Below are positions 27,447 to 36,852 of a DNA stretch of 64,000 bases, one piece after another. The stretch is taken from positions 559,648 to 623,647 of the forward strand of contig NZ_CP007287.1 of the NCBI RefSeq assembly GCF_000737865.1, in the 5' to 3' direction. The notes beneath the pieces were generated by a model. It was not told where the DNA came from, did no database searches, and worked only from the letters and a program-made list of their open reading frames with translations. The position numbers and the translations under genes were made by a program. The stretch's first letter is position 1. Each line of letters opens with the position of its first letter. Origin of the DNA: Bifidobacterium coryneforme. Its GTDB lineage: Bacteria > Actinomycetota > Actinomycetes > Actinomycetales > Bifidobacteriaceae.

Positions 27447-28153
27447 GCCCGGCCTATCTCGATGATTCGGAAGCCCTTTGCCGAAGCGGCCTTGGTCACG
27501 GTCCAGCCATCTCCGAGGTTCTTGGACAGCCAGGGAACAAGGGAATCCGCACCCAGGTTGCGTTGGACGACCAGGTAGGACCGGCCCTCGGGTTTCAGGC
27601 GGGGCAGGTAATTCATCAGGAGTTCGTGCAGTGCCTCCTTGCCGACACGAATGGGTGGGTTGGACCAGATCAGGTCGAACATAAGGTCGTCCGGCAGTTG
27701 GTCGGGGAGGACCGCCTGGATGCCCTTCAGCCCATTGGATTCGGCATTGCGCCGGGTCAGGTCAAGGGCCCGCTCGTTGACATCCACGGCGTAGACGTTT
27801 GCTTCGGGGGAGAGGAGTCCCATGCTGAGGGCGATGGGCCCCCATCCACAGCCCAGGTCGAGGAAGTCGCCGGTCGGCGGAGGGGTTGGGACCTTCTTCA
27901 GGAGGACGGAGGTGCCAAGGTCCAGTCTGTTGGCGGAAAACACCCCGTTGGAGACCTGCACCGGAATCTGATGGCCTGCCAGGTTGACCTGTATGGTCCT
28001 GCGCTCGTCGGGGGAGGCCGGTAATGCGGTGAAGTACTGCTCGCTCCGGCCTGAAGTCCGCCGCCCGTCCGTGGGTGTTTCCTGGTTCTTGTCCGTCATA
28101 CCCGTCCCGTCCATTCCATCCATCCTGTCCGCCCTGTCACCATCCGCCTGCAT
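27443..28153 (-). CDS. Class I SAM-dependent methyltransferase (RsmC/MTS-like)
   Basis: 236 residues. The small-methyltransferase domain shows motif I FLDLGCGWGPIALSMG near residue 93, the acidic strand VYAVDVNERALDLTRRNAE, and the catalytic NPP motif DLIWSNPPIRVGK, as in enzymes that methylate the N2 of guanine in 16S rRNA (RsmC type). The N-terminal half of E. coli RsmC is absent, as is usual in Actinobacteria. Substrate is therefore inferred. Several Met codons occur in the first 20 residues; 28153 has GGGAG close upstream, and 28099 is the main alternative. It leads the hrpA operon. Confidence 0.85.
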   Translation of the reverse strand: MQADGDRADRMDGMDGTGMTDKNQETPTDGRRTSGRSEQYFTALPASPDERRTIQVNLAGHQIPVQVSNGVFSANRLDLGTSVLLKKVPTPPPTGDFLDLGCGWGPIALSMGLLSPEANVYAVDVNERALDLTRRNAESNGLKGIQAVLPDQLPDDLMFDLIWSNPPIRVGKEALHELLMNYLPRLKPEGRSYLVVQRNLGADSLVPWLSKNLGDGWTVTKAASAKGFRIIEIGRA

Positions 28154-28193
28154 CTCTCTCCCGGAAGGCCCGGCCCCCGACTCGGCTCAGGGC

Positions 28194-28222
28194 TTCTCAA
28201 TGTCTGCTAAGACGATGATAAT
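28194..28222 (+). promoter_or_regulatory. Candidate hflX promoter
   Basis: TTCTCA (28194-28199), a 17-bp spacer and GATAAT (28217-28222) on the plus strand, in the gap between the divergent methyltransferase and hflX genes. Confidence 0.4.
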
Positions 28223-28294
28223 AAAGACCATGCCTTGATTCCGCTTATACCGGATTCCGGACTGATTCCATCATCTATCTGTGCAGAGGTGCCT

Positions 28295-29851
28295 TTGACC
28301 CAGAACCATTCCAGCGAAGACAGCACGGGCATCGGGAAGACCGACCGCCCGGAATCGTCCGTGCCGCAGTTCGAGGAAGTGTACTCACCCTCGTCTCCGG
28401 GACATGTTGACCGTCTGACCGGGCGTTCGGACGTTCTCTTGGAGCAGTCCGCCGGGGATGCACCCCAGACCGTGGACCAGGTGGAATGGGAGGAGCGCGA
28501 GCGACGCAATCAGTTCAGACATGTTGAGGGACTGGGTGAACTCAGGGACGTAACCGAGGTCGAGTACAGGAAGATCCGCCTTGAACGGGTCGTTCTGATT
28601 GGCGTATGGTCCAATGCCCGGACTCGGGTGGAGGAGGCCGAGGAGTCCCTCCGTGAGTTGGCGGCGCTGGCGCAGACAGCTGGTGCAGAGGTCCTGGATG
28701 GTCTCCTCCAGCAGCGGGCCAAGCCCGACCCGGCCACCTATGTGGGGTCGGGCAAGGCCAGGGAACTGGCGGATATCGTTGCCGGGCTTGAGGCGGATAC
28801 AATCATCGCCGACGACGACCTCCATCCCTCCCAGCGGCGTGCACTGGAGGATGTGACCAAGGTCAAGGTGGTGGACAGGACCGCCCTGATTCTTGACATC
28901 TTCGCTCAGCACGCAACCAGTCGCGAGGGTAAGGCCCAGGTGGAGTTGGCCCAGTTGGAGTACATGCTGCCCAGATTGCGTGGCTGGGGCGGATCGCTCT
29001 CCCGCCAGGCCGGTGGTCAGGCAGCTGGACAGTCCGGTGGTATCGGGTCGAGAGGTCCGGGTGAAACCAAAATCGAGACCGACCGCCGCGTCATTCGTCA
29101 CCGTATTACCCGCCTGAAGCGGCAGATCGCCCAGATGTCACCCTCCCGAGAGGTCAAGCGAGGGTCGCGGCAGCGCTTCGGCCTGCCGACCGTGGCCGTA
29201 GTGGGCTATACCAATGCGGGTAAGTCCTCTCTGACCAACAGGTTGACCGGGTCCAGCGAGCTGGTCGAGAATGCCCTCTTCGCCACCCTGGATACGGCTG
29301 TACGACGCACCAAGGCCAGGGACGGAAGACTCTACGTATATGTCGATACGGTCGGTTTTGTGCGCCGCCTGCCTACCCAGCTGGTTGAGGCTTTCAAGTC
29401 CACCCTGGAAGAGGTCGCCCAGGCCGACCTGATTCTCCATGTGGTGGATGGATCGCATCCTGATCCCTTCGGGCAGATTCGCGCCGTTGACAAGGTCCTG
29501 GCCGATATAGAAGGCGTGGGGTCCATTCCCAGGATTTTGGTCTTCAACAAGGTCGATCTGATGGAAGGGGCCGCCCGAGACAGGCTATCCAATCTGGAAC
29601 CGGATGCCTTCCTGGTTTCGGCTCGTAGTGGAACCGGTATCGATGACCTGCGTGAGCGGGTGGAGGACCTTCTGCCCAAGCCGGAGGTCCACGTGGAAGC
29701 GCTTATGCCTTATACCAGCGGATCCCTCTTGGCCCGGGTCAGGCAATTTGGCCGGGTGACGGGATTGGACTATCGATCTGATGGCATCATGCTGAGTGCC
29801 GATGTGGACGACGGACTGGCGGCCGCCATCCTGAAGGAATCAATAGACTGA
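28295..29851 (+). CDS. hflX: GTPase HflX (ribosome-associated)
   Basis: Obg-HflX superfamily GTPase that binds the 50S subunit and splits or rescues stalled ribosomes. About 518 residues: an acidic N-terminal stretch, the HflX nucleotide-binding domain (TYVGSGKARELADIV, ADDDLHPSQRRALED), the signature SRGPGETKIETDRR, a coiled hinge, and the G domain with G1 VGYTNAGKSSL, G3 YVDTVGF and G4 NKVD. The start is uncertain: TTG 28295 has AGAGG 5 bases upstream; GTG 28289 and TTG 28235 are in frame. In mycobacteria hflX also lies near lexA, so the neighbourhood is conserved. Confidence 0.93.
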   Translation: MTQNHSSEDSTGIGKTDRPESSVPQFEEVYSPSSPGHVDRLTGRSDVLLEQSAGDAPQTVDQVEWEERERRNQFRHVEGLGELRDVTEVEYRKIRLERVVLIGVWSNARTRVEEAEESLRELAALAQTAGAEVLDGLLQQRAKPDPATYVGSGKARELADIVAGLEADTIIADDDLHPSQRRALEDVTKVKVVDRTALILDIFAQHATSREGKAQVELAQLEYMLPRLRGWGGSLSRQAGGQAAGQSGGIGSRGPGETKIETDRRVIRHRITRLKRQIAQMSPSREVKRGSRQRFGLPTVAVVGYTNAGKSSLTNRLTGSSELVENALFATLDTAVRRTKARDGRLYVYVDTVGFVRRLPTQLVEAFKSTLEEVAQADLILHVVDGSHPDPFGQIRAVDKVLADIEGVGSIPRILVFNKVDLMEGAARDRLSNLEPDAFLVSARSGTGIDDLRERVEDLLPKPEVHVEALMPYTSGSLLARVRQFGRVTGLDYRSDGIMLSADVDDGLAAAILKESID

Positions 29852-29874
29852 AACTGCTGGTATCATTGACTTGA

Positions 29875-31029
<1,155 letters not shown>

Positions 31030-31367
31030 TTTCTGTACCGTCCGTTCCTGTACCGGTTCACCTGTCGGATTCGGGCGACTGATAGCGCCTGTCGGCTTTT
31101 AGCGAGGACCAGGACATGGGTTTGTTTACCTTGTCCTGGTTCTTTCTTTATCGTTCGGCGCTTAGGTGAAGATATTCCTGCCTCCTGGTCGACGATGATA
31201 GGATGGCACCGATTTGGGGTCATCCGTTCATTGCTAACAGACCCTCGTAGGTATCTGATGAAGTTGGGCACCGGCTGACATCTGACTGTTTCGCTCGGTG
31301 GCTGGTGCCGCTGCAATACGGCGTCCTGGGGTTCGGGCGTCGTGAGGCTTATATTTGGAGGTGTTCG
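31030..31367. other. 338-bp gap between ldh and the cation exporter
   Basis: Apart from the ldh terminator it holds a TTCCTG / 18 bp / TAGGAT promoter-like pair at 31176-31205 and a possible long leader of about 160 nt before the exporter. GGCACC (31267-31272) and GGTGCC (31304-31309) can form the base of a structured hairpin in that leader. I cannot assign it to a known metal riboswitch. Confidence 0.4.
31107..31150 (+). terminator. Rho-independent terminator of ldh
   Basis: ACCAGGACA (31108-31116) and TGTCCTGGT (31132-31140) form a perfect 9-bp stem around a 15-nt loop, followed by the T-rich tail TCTTTCTTTA. Confidence 0.85.
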
Positions 31368-32318
31368 ATGGCTGAAGATGCTGTATCCAGTGGGTTCCAC
31401 GATGGGCACCAGGCTCCTGCCGGTGCCAAACACCGCAAACAACTCTTGATGACCCTGGCCCTGACGGGGAGCGTCTTCCTGGCAGAGGTGGTCGGGGCGA
31501 TAGTCACCAACAGCCTGGCCCTTCTGGTCGATGCGGGTCACATGATGACCGATATGGCCGTCCTTATTGCATCCACGGTGACCGCCATCTTGATGGAGCG
31601 GCGCCCGACCTCCAACAGGACTTGGGGCTGGTCGCGACTGGAGGTCATCACCTCGGCAGGGGGCGCAATTGTTCTCCTCCTGGTGGGAATCTATGCCATC
31701 GTCGAGGCCGGGATACGCCTCTTTGTGCCGAATCAGGACCAGGTGGAGGCTATGGGGCTCCTCCTGTTCTTCGGTGTTCTGGGACTTGCGGCCAATCTGG
31801 GGTCCATCTTCGTTCTGTCGTCCAGTCATGACGACAACCTGAATATGAAGGCGGCCTTCCTGGAGGTCATGAACGATGCGCTGGGTTCCGTGGCCGTCAT
31901 CATTTCGGCTGTGGTCATGCTCCTGACGGGGTGGAACGGGTTCGATGCCGTTGCTGGTGGTCTCATTGCCATCCTGATGATACCGCGTGCCCTTTCACTG
32001 CTTTCGAAGAGCATCAGGGTCCTCCTTGAGGAGCCTCCCCAGGGACTGAACATGGATCATGTCCGAGAGCATCTGGAAAAGGTGCCTGGTGTTCTTGAGG
32101 TGCACGACCTGCATGCCAACAGCGTCTCCAGCGGTTTGCCCCAGCTCACCGCCCATGTGATTGTGAATACCGACTCCACCACTGATGAAAACGAGCAGAT
32201 ACTGACCAGTATGCAGAAATGTCTGCGAACCCACTTCCCGGTTTCCGTCGAGCACACCACGTTCCAGATTGAGCCCCAGGGTCACCAGGACCTGAGTGGT
32301 GAACGCCTGAGCATGTGA
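31368..32318 (+). CDS. Cation diffusion facilitator (Zn/Co/Cd exporter type)
   Basis: Six-TM proton-coupled efflux pump of the CDF (CzcD/ZitB) family. 316 residues. The paired metal-site motifs are intact: LLVDAGHMMTDMAVL in TM2 (His and Asp) and LEVMNDALGSVAV in TM5 (Asn/Asp), followed by a cytoplasmic C-terminal domain with LEEPPQGLNMDHVREHLEKVPGVLEVHDLHAN. The ATG at 31368 has GGAGG 7 bases upstream. Metal specificity is not determined by sequence alone; the H-D / N-D pattern leaves zinc likely but unproven. It converges on lexA. Confidence 0.9.
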   Translation: MAEDAVSSGFHDGHQAPAGAKHRKQLLMTLALTGSVFLAEVVGAIVTNSLALLVDAGHMMTDMAVLIASTVTAILMERRPTSNRTWGWSRLEVITSAGGAIVLLLVGIYAIVEAGIRLFVPNQDQVEAMGLLLFFGVLGLAANLGSIFVLSSSHDDNLNMKAAFLEVMNDALGSVAVIISAVVMLLTGWNGFDAVAGGLIAILMIPRALSLLSKSIRVLLEEPPQGLNMDHVREHLEKVPGVLEVHDLHANSVSSGLPQLTAHVIVNTDSTTDENEQILTSMQKCLRTHFPVSVEHTTFQIEPQGHQDLSGERLSM

Positions 32319-32380
32319 GTGAGATCCGGTGCCGTTCCAGGTTGTGTTCCAAGACGGTCCTTGATTTCCCTTGTACCCGT

Positions 32381-32425
32381 AAGATTGGCCCCCTCCGACC
32401 ACAATGGTCGGAGGGGGCCAATCTT
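32381..32425. terminator. Bidirectional terminator between the CDF exporter and lexA
   Basis: A perfect inverted repeat: the 20 bases 32381-32400 (AAGATTGGCC then CCCTCCGACC) pair with 32406-32425, and A32401/T32405 extend it to a 21-bp stem closing on a CAA loop. It ends in AAG / CTT on either strand and lies between convergent genes. Confidence 0.85.
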
Positions 32426-32433
32426 CTATCTCG

Positions 32434-33213
32434 TCAGACCTTGCGCAGGACGGTTACCACCTTGCCCATTATCTTGGCATGGGTGCCGTCGATGGGGGAG
32501 TAGGACGGGTTATGGGGGATGAGCCACACATGGCCCTTCTCGCGCCGGAAGGTCTTGACAGTGGCCTCATCGTCAAGAAGTGCAGCCACAATATCGCCGT
32601 TCTCGGCTTCCTGCTGCTGGCGCACCACGACGAAATCACCGTCGCAGATTGCTGCATCCACCATGGAGTCTCCGTGCACTTCCAACATGAAAAGCTGCCC
32701 GGTACCGGTCAATCGCTCGGGCAGCCGCATGACATCGTCAACATGCTGATCGGCCAGGATGGGCTGCCCGGCCGCAATCCTGCCCACCAGGGGAACGTCG
32801 TGCGAACCGGCAATGGCCTCGTCCGTGTACTGGTCCGGGAAGGGGATGACGGTGGATGATGCCTGTTCCTGCTCGGGTTGGTCGTGGACCAGTTCGATGG
32901 CCCTGCCCTTGTTGGCCGTAAGGCGGATGTACCCCAGATCTTCCAGAACCTGAAGCTGGTGTTTTACCGAGGAGGTGCTTTTCAGCCCGGCGTTCTTGCC
33001 GATTTCACGATAGGAAGGAACGAAGCCACGCTCGGACAGGTGGGTTTTGATGGCCTGGAGCACCCGCTCCTGACGGTCCGTGAGCTGGGGCTGATCTTGT
33101 ACATCGGGAGACGGAGCCGTAATCCCGTCATGCGTGGCGCTGGTTTCCTCGGCCGCTGTCTGACCGGGGAGTGAACCCATGCCTGTCTCGGGTCTGTATG
33201 GGACGGTGCTCAC
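32434..33213 (-). CDS. lexA: LexA repressor
   Basis: Self-cleaving repressor of the SOS response. 259 residues. A ~40-residue low-complexity N-terminal extension precedes the winged-helix domain (LTDRQERVLQAIKTHLSERGFVPSYREIG). The cleavage bond is Ala148-Gly149 in GRIAAGQP; the catalytic dyad is Ser183 (HGDSMVDA) and Lys220 (ATVKTF). GTG start with AAAGGAG 6 bases upstream. Its promoter overlaps an SOS box, so it represses itself. It is divergent from the LysM gene, as lexA is from chiZ/divS-type genes in other Actinobacteria. Confidence 0.97.
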   Translation of the reverse strand: MSTVPYRPETGMGSLPGQTAAEETSATHDGITAPSPDVQDQPQLTDRQERVLQAIKTHLSERGFVPSYREIGKNAGLKSTSSVKHQLQVLEDLGYIRLTANKGRAIELVHDQPEQEQASSTVIPFPDQYTDEAIAGSHDVPLVGRIAAGQPILADQHVDDVMRLPERLTGTGQLFMLEVHGDSMVDAAICDGDFVVVRQQQEAENGDIVAALLDDEATVKTFRREKGHVWLIPHNPSYSPIDGTHAKIMGKVVTVLRKV

Positions 33214-33243
33214 GGCAGGCTCCTTTCTTAGTTGCTGCCGGTA

Positions 33244-33272
33244 ATCCTATCTCAGCAAAAAGCAAAAATCAA
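33244..33272 (-). promoter_or_regulatory. lexA promoter
   Basis: Minus strand: TTGATT (33267-33272), 17-bp spacer, TAGGAT (33244-33249). The SOS box at 33270-33283 overlaps the -35 element. Confidence 0.7.
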
Positions 33273-33283
33273 ACAAATGTTCG
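33270..33283. promoter_or_regulatory. lexA: SOS box 1 (LexA site at lexA)
   Basis: CAAACAAATGTTCG differs at one position from the actinobacterial consensus CGAAC-N4-GTTCG and overlaps the lexA -35 box. Confidence 0.8.
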
Positions 33284-33291
33284 AATGGGGC

Positions 33292-33320
33292 TTGCCAAGT
33301 TCTCCGACCCATGGCACAAT
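33292..33320 (+). promoter_or_regulatory. Promoter of the LysM gene
   Basis: TTGCCA (33292-33297), 17-bp spacer, CACAAT (33315-33320). Predicted transcription start lies inside SOS box 2. Confidence 0.6.
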
Positions 33321-33321
33321 G

Positions 33322-33335
33322 AGAACATCTGTTCG
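33322..33335. promoter_or_regulatory. SOS box 2
   Basis: AGAACATCTGTTCG, one mismatch to CGAAC-N4-GTTCG, at the predicted transcription start of the LysM gene. Confidence 0.8.
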
Positions 33336-33337
33336 AT

Positions 33338-33351
33338 AGAACATTTGTTCG
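33338..33351. promoter_or_regulatory. SOS box 3
   Basis: AGAACATTTGTTCG, one mismatch to CGAAC-N4-GTTCG. It begins 16 bp after the start of box 2 and ends just before the ribosome site of the LysM gene. Confidence 0.8.
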
Positions 33352-33364
33352 AAAGGGGCTTCTG

Positions 33365-33766
33365 ATGACAGCTTGCAGTGCTACTAGGGTTCTCGTGCCG
33401 TCCTCTGCGTCGGGTCGGTCATCCTTGTACCGGCTCAATGGGTTGAAGCCAGCCGGTCATAAGGTGGAATCAAGGAGGATTCGACTGAACGCAAGAGGCA
33501 GGCTTATCACCTTCCTCCTGAGTGTGGCGCTCGTTTTTGCGGGGCTCAGTGTCGGTGTCCAACATGCCGAGTCGACCACGGGTCCCCAGGAGGTCATCTC
33601 CTACACGGTTCGTCCGGGTGACACAATCTGGTCTTATGCAGCCTCGGTCACTCCAGCCGGAGGGGACGTCAGTGCTTCGGTTGACCAAATCATGCAGATG
33701 AATAATCTGTCCTCTCCCAGACTTCAGGTCGGTGACCGAATACTGGTCCCGGACAATCAGGCCTGA
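33365..33766 (+). CDS. LysM-domain membrane protein, probable SOS-induced division inhibitor
   Basis: 133 residues: a basic cytoplasmic start of ~45 residues, one membrane segment (LITFLLSVALVFAGLSVGV, about 48-66), a short extracytoplasmic stretch, and one LysM peptidoglycan-binding domain (YTVRPGDTIWSYA to VGDRILVP, about 80-129). The architecture and position, divergent from lexA and followed by nrdR, match YneA of Bacillus and the ChiZ/DivS group of Actinobacteria, which halt division after DNA damage. Two SOS boxes lie directly upstream, and AAAGGGG sits 7-8 bases before the ATG. The inhibitor role here is inferred; no hydrolase domain is visible. Confidence 0.85.
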   Translation: MTACSATRVLVPSSASGRSSLYRLNGLKPAGHKVESRRIRLNARGRLITFLLSVALVFAGLSVGVQHAESTTGPQEVISYTVRPGDTIWSYAASVTPAGGDVSASVDQIMQMNNLSSPRLQVGDRILVPDNQA

Positions 33767-33805
33767 TGTCCTTTTCGTTGCTTATCCGGCCGTTCTCTTG
33801 CCGGT

Positions 33806-33821
33806 GAGGAGGCATCTCCTC
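33806..33821 (+). terminator. Weak stem-loop after the LysM gene
   Basis: GAGGAG / CTCCTC with a GCAT loop, followed some bases later by a T-rich stretch. It may end the LysM transcript; stem is only 6 bp. Confidence 0.3.
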
Positions 33822-34011
33822 GCTTGCCGATGCCCGCTTTGTTTTCGATTGAATGGGGTTGTTTGCGGACGGCGGTATGGATGGAGTGAGCGTGCTCCAA
33901 TCGCCGAACATAAGATGTGGCGGCTCCTGCAGGCCCGCGTGATGGAAGTCGAAGGTTATGGTGATAGTGTCCAGTGTCGGCTCACTGCCTTATTTCTGGG
34001 CATGCAGGCGC

Positions 34012-34017
34012 TAAACT
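34012..34017 (+). promoter_or_regulatory. -10 box consistent with a leaderless nrdR transcript
   Basis: TAAACT lies 7 nt before the nrdR ATG (34025), with no Shine-Dalgarno sequence between. Confidence 0.45.
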
Positions 34018-34024
34018 GGCAGGC

Positions 34025-34504
34025 ATGCATTGTCCTTTCTGTCAGAATCCGGATACGAAGGTTGTGGATACCCGTATCAGTGAAGATGGTCACGCCATCA
34101 GACGTCGCCGTGAATGCCCGGAATGCTCCCGGCGCTTCACCACGGTCGAGACCTCCATACTCCTGGTGATGAAGAGGTCCGGTAATGCCGAGCCTTTCGA
34201 CAGGGACAAGGTCATCACGGGTGTTCGAAAGGCATGCCAAGGCAGGCCCATAGATGAGGATGACCTCAAGCAACTGGGCCAGCAGGTCGAGGAGGATCTC
34301 AGGTCGCGAGGTCTCGCACAGGTCGACTCGGAAGAGGTTGGCAAGGCCATCCTCAAACCACTTCGAGAGCTTGATGAGGTTGCCTACCTTCGTTTCGCCT
34401 CGGTATATCAGAACTTCGCTGGATTGGCGGATTTCCAGTCCGCTATTGACTCCTTGCGAGAAGAAGACGAATCCGCGGACCGACAGGAATCAATATCCGC
34501 CTGA
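34025..34504 (+). CDS. nrdR: Transcriptional repressor NrdR
   Basis: 159-residue zinc-ribbon / ATP-cone regulator that senses ATP/dATP and represses ribonucleotide reductase genes. The zinc ribbon is [17 protein letters not shown] ... [12 protein letters not shown] (four cysteines), then the ATP cone with [29 protein letters not shown] and the tail [15 protein letters not shown]. The ATG at 34025 gives the standard MHCPFC start; an upstream ATG at 33974 is unlikely. The lexA-LysM-nrdR order is shared with mycobacteria and corynebacteria. Confidence 0.96.
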   Translation: MHCPFCQNPDTKVVDTRISEDGHAIRRRRECPECSRRFTTVETSILLVMKRSGNAEPFDRDKVITGVRKACQGRPIDEDDLKQLGQQVEEDLRSRGLAQVDSEEVGKAILKPLRELDEVAYLRFASVYQNFAGLADFQSAIDSLREEDESADRQESISA

Positions 34505-34511
34505 AACCGGG

Positions 34512-34548
34512 ATGGTCGTGCGGTCGAACCCACTGACTGCACGACCAT
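34512..34548. terminator. Inverted repeat between convergent nrdR and helD
   Basis: ATGGTCGTGC (34512-34521) and GCACGACCAT (34539-34548) form a perfect 10-bp stem with a 17-nt loop. No U-run follows, but its place between convergent stops suggests a bidirectional terminator. Confidence 0.5.
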
Positions 34549-34581
34549 GCTGCGTGGTGCTGCCTAACCGGCCTTATCTGA

Positions 34582-36852
34582 TTACAGGTCCAGGGACTGC
34601 GCGTCCTCGCTGGTCTGTATGACGACCAGCTTCTGTGTGGGGCGGGTCATGGCGACGTAGAGATCGGCCGCGGCCGTGAGCCTTGATGGGGCGTCGTCTT
34701 CTATTCGTCCGGGGTTGACCAGGACCACGGCATCGAATTCCAGTCCTTTGGTCTGGTTGGTTTCGGTCACCAGGATCTGGCGGTCCCACAGGGGTTGATC
34801 CTGTACGGCGGCGTATTCCGGGTTGGCTGCAGTGATCTGATCGACCAGGCGCTGGAGCGGCTGAACCATGTCGTCGGGTGCTATGACCGCGAGACGACCT
34901 GTTCCGTCATTGCTCACATATTCCCCTGCCAGGGAGTATATGCGATCGCGGGCCACTTCCATGAGCTGGTCCAGGGTGTCGACCCGCACCCGCTCGACGG
35001 CGTGATCAACCTGGCGAACGGCTTCCAGCGTGGATACCTCGAGACCCTCGGACCTGGCAAAGTCTGAAGCCAACTGAGAGACCTGGCTGGGATTGCGGTA
35101 GTCAATGGTGAGCTGGCGCAGGTCCCATTCCTCGGGGCCGAACAGTCGATCCATGGTCCGTTGCCAGGATCTGGTCCCTCCAAGAGCCGCGGTCTGAGCC
35201 ACGTCTCCGACGATGGTGAAGGATCGCGAGGGGCACCGCCTGATCAGCATCCGCCAGTCCATGGCTGTGAGTTCCTGGGCCTCGTCAACAACGATATGAC
35301 CGAAGACCCATTCGCGGTCGCCGGCAGCCTGTTGGGCCGCCAGGGCTTCTTCTGAGCCGTTGATGGAGTCCAGGAGCATCTGGGATGTGACGATGCCCGA
35401 ACCGATTCCACTCTGGGCCAGGGTGTCGCGGGCGAACTGACGTTCCTCCTCCTTGCGTGCCTCCTCGGCCCGGCGGCGTTCATCTTCTCTGGGGTCGGGA
35501 CCGAGGAGTTCCATGGCCTCATCGAGAATGGGGATGTCCGAAACGGTGAGTTCCGATCCGCTGGGCCGGGTCAGCTCTGATATGTCATCGTTGCTCAGCC
35601 ATGGGGCGAACCTGCGCAGCCGGTCCGGACGTGACCAGAGGTTGTCCACCAGCCAGAGGGGGTTCATGGGCAGCCAGGCAAGGTTGAGGGTACGGCGGAC
35701 CTTGTCGTTCATCCTGAGCAGGGAGGTGGCCCGGGCAAGCTCGTCCTCCTTGGGCTTGTAATCCAAACGTTCCGCATAGCGGTTGGTCATGGCCGCTAGA
35801 GCCGACCGGACGAATGTGGCTCGGGCCCGGTTATGCGGCTGACGGCTCCGGTGGGCATCGGTCAGGGCCTCCTCCAGATCGATGGCAAGCATGGGCACCG
35901 ACACCCCATCCACCATGACCTTTGGCAGGTCCTTGGGGACCCGTTCCCGTGCGGCAACGGCTCTGGCCACCACCTGGGCCATTCTGTGATCGCCCTTGAG
36001 CATGGCGGCCCGAGGGGAATCATGGGCCTTGGCGCTGATGCCAGGGATCAAATCCGCCATGGTCCTGCTCAGTACGCCGGTCTCACCCAGAGAGGGGAGA
36101 ACCTGGTCGATGTAATGCAGGAAGGCCGAACTCGGGCCGACCATCAACACGCCTGAGCGCTCCAGCATGCGCCGATGTGTATACAGCAGGTAGGCGGCAC
36201 GATGGAGGGCCACTGCAGTCTTGCCGGTACCCGGTCCGCCTTGGACCACCAGGGGGTGATTCATGTCGGATCGGATGATTCGGTCCTGCTCCGCTTGGAT
36301 CGTGGCCACGATATCGGTCATCCGCCCGGTCCTGCGGCTGGAGAGCGAGGCCATGAGGGCGCCCTCTCCGGCCAGGGTCCCCCTGTCGGCTGCCTGGCCC
36401 ACCTCAGGTGCCTGGAGGTCAAGAATCTCGTCCTCGATGCCCGTGACCTTCCGGAAATTCAGCGTGATGTGACGACGCATGACGATATCGCCATGGTTGG
36501 ATGGGGTCGCTTCATAGAAGGGTCTTGCCGCCTCGGCGCGCCAGTCGGTGAGAATGGGCTCATGCTCCTTGTTGAGCAGTCCCAGCCGTCCGATGTATCG
36601 ACGCTGGTTTTCGGTGGTGTCCAGACGCCCGAAGACCAGGCGGTCCTCAACCGCCCGGAGCTGGGTCAGCCTGTCCTCGTACATGGTGGCGAACGAATCG
36701 CGCTCGGTTCGCTGGGTGGGTGATCCGTGTGAACCTGCCGCCCTGACCGCATCCAGTCGGGTCTGAGCCTGCTTCCGCAGGTCGTCCAACCGTCCGTAGG
36801 CCTTGTCCACCGCTTCCTGCTCTTCATGCAGCTGTGAGGAATAGCTTGACAT
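34582..36852 (-). CDS. helD: HelD-like RNA polymerase-associated ATPase (UvrD/IV superfamily)
   Basis: Superfamily 1 helicase-like motor; HelD proteins remove RNA polymerase from stalled complexes using ATP. 756 residues. An N-terminal coiled-coil arm (EEQEAVDKAYGRLDDLRKQ onward) precedes Walker A QGGPGTGKTAVALHRAAYLLY near residue 220; later come VVDEAQELTAMDWRML (Walker B), VGDVAQT, and the C-terminal TNQTKGLEFDAVVLV and YVAMTRPTQKLVVI. The ATG at 36852 (GGAAG just upstream) is preferred to one at 36900. It might instead be called helicase IV by similarity, but the arm favours HelD. It stands alone between nrdR and the dcw cluster. Confidence 0.87.
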   Translation of the reverse strand: MSSYSSQLHEEQEAVDKAYGRLDDLRKQAQTRLDAVRAAGSHGSPTQRTERDSFATMYEDRLTQLRAVEDRLVFGRLDTTENQRRYIGRLGLLNKEHEPILTDWRAEAARPFYEATPSNHGDIVMRRHITLNFRKVTGIEDEILDLQAPEVGQAADRGTLAGEGALMASLSSRRTGRMTDIVATIQAEQDRIIRSDMNHPLVVQGGPGTGKTAVALHRAAYLLYTHRRMLERSGVLMVGPSSAFLHYIDQVLPSLGETGVLSRTMADLIPGISAKAHDSPRAAMLKGDHRMAQVVARAVAARERVPKDLPKVMVDGVSVPMLAIDLEEALTDAHRSRQPHNRARATFVRSALAAMTNRYAERLDYKPKEDELARATSLLRMNDKVRRTLNLAWLPMNPLWLVDNLWSRPDRLRRFAPWLSNDDISELTRPSGSELTVSDIPILDEAMELLGPDPREDERRRAEEARKEEERQFARDTLAQSGIGSGIVTSQMLLDSINGSEEALAAQQAAGDREWVFGHIVVDEAQELTAMDWRMLIRRCPSRSFTIVGDVAQTAALGGTRSWQRTMDRLFGPEEWDLRQLTIDYRNPSQVSQLASDFARSEGLEVSTLEAVRQVDHAVERVRVDTLDQLMEVARDRIYSLAGEYVSNDGTGRLAVIAPDDMVQPLQRLVDQITAANPEYAAVQDQPLWDRQILVTETNQTKGLEFDAVVLVNPGRIEDDAPSRLTAAADLYVAMTRPTQKLVVIQTSEDAQSLDL

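Noticed and set aside
33732-34169. 145-codon plus-strand frame between the LysM gene and nrdR
   Set aside because: Overlaps both real genes, has no ribosome site or recognisable motif.
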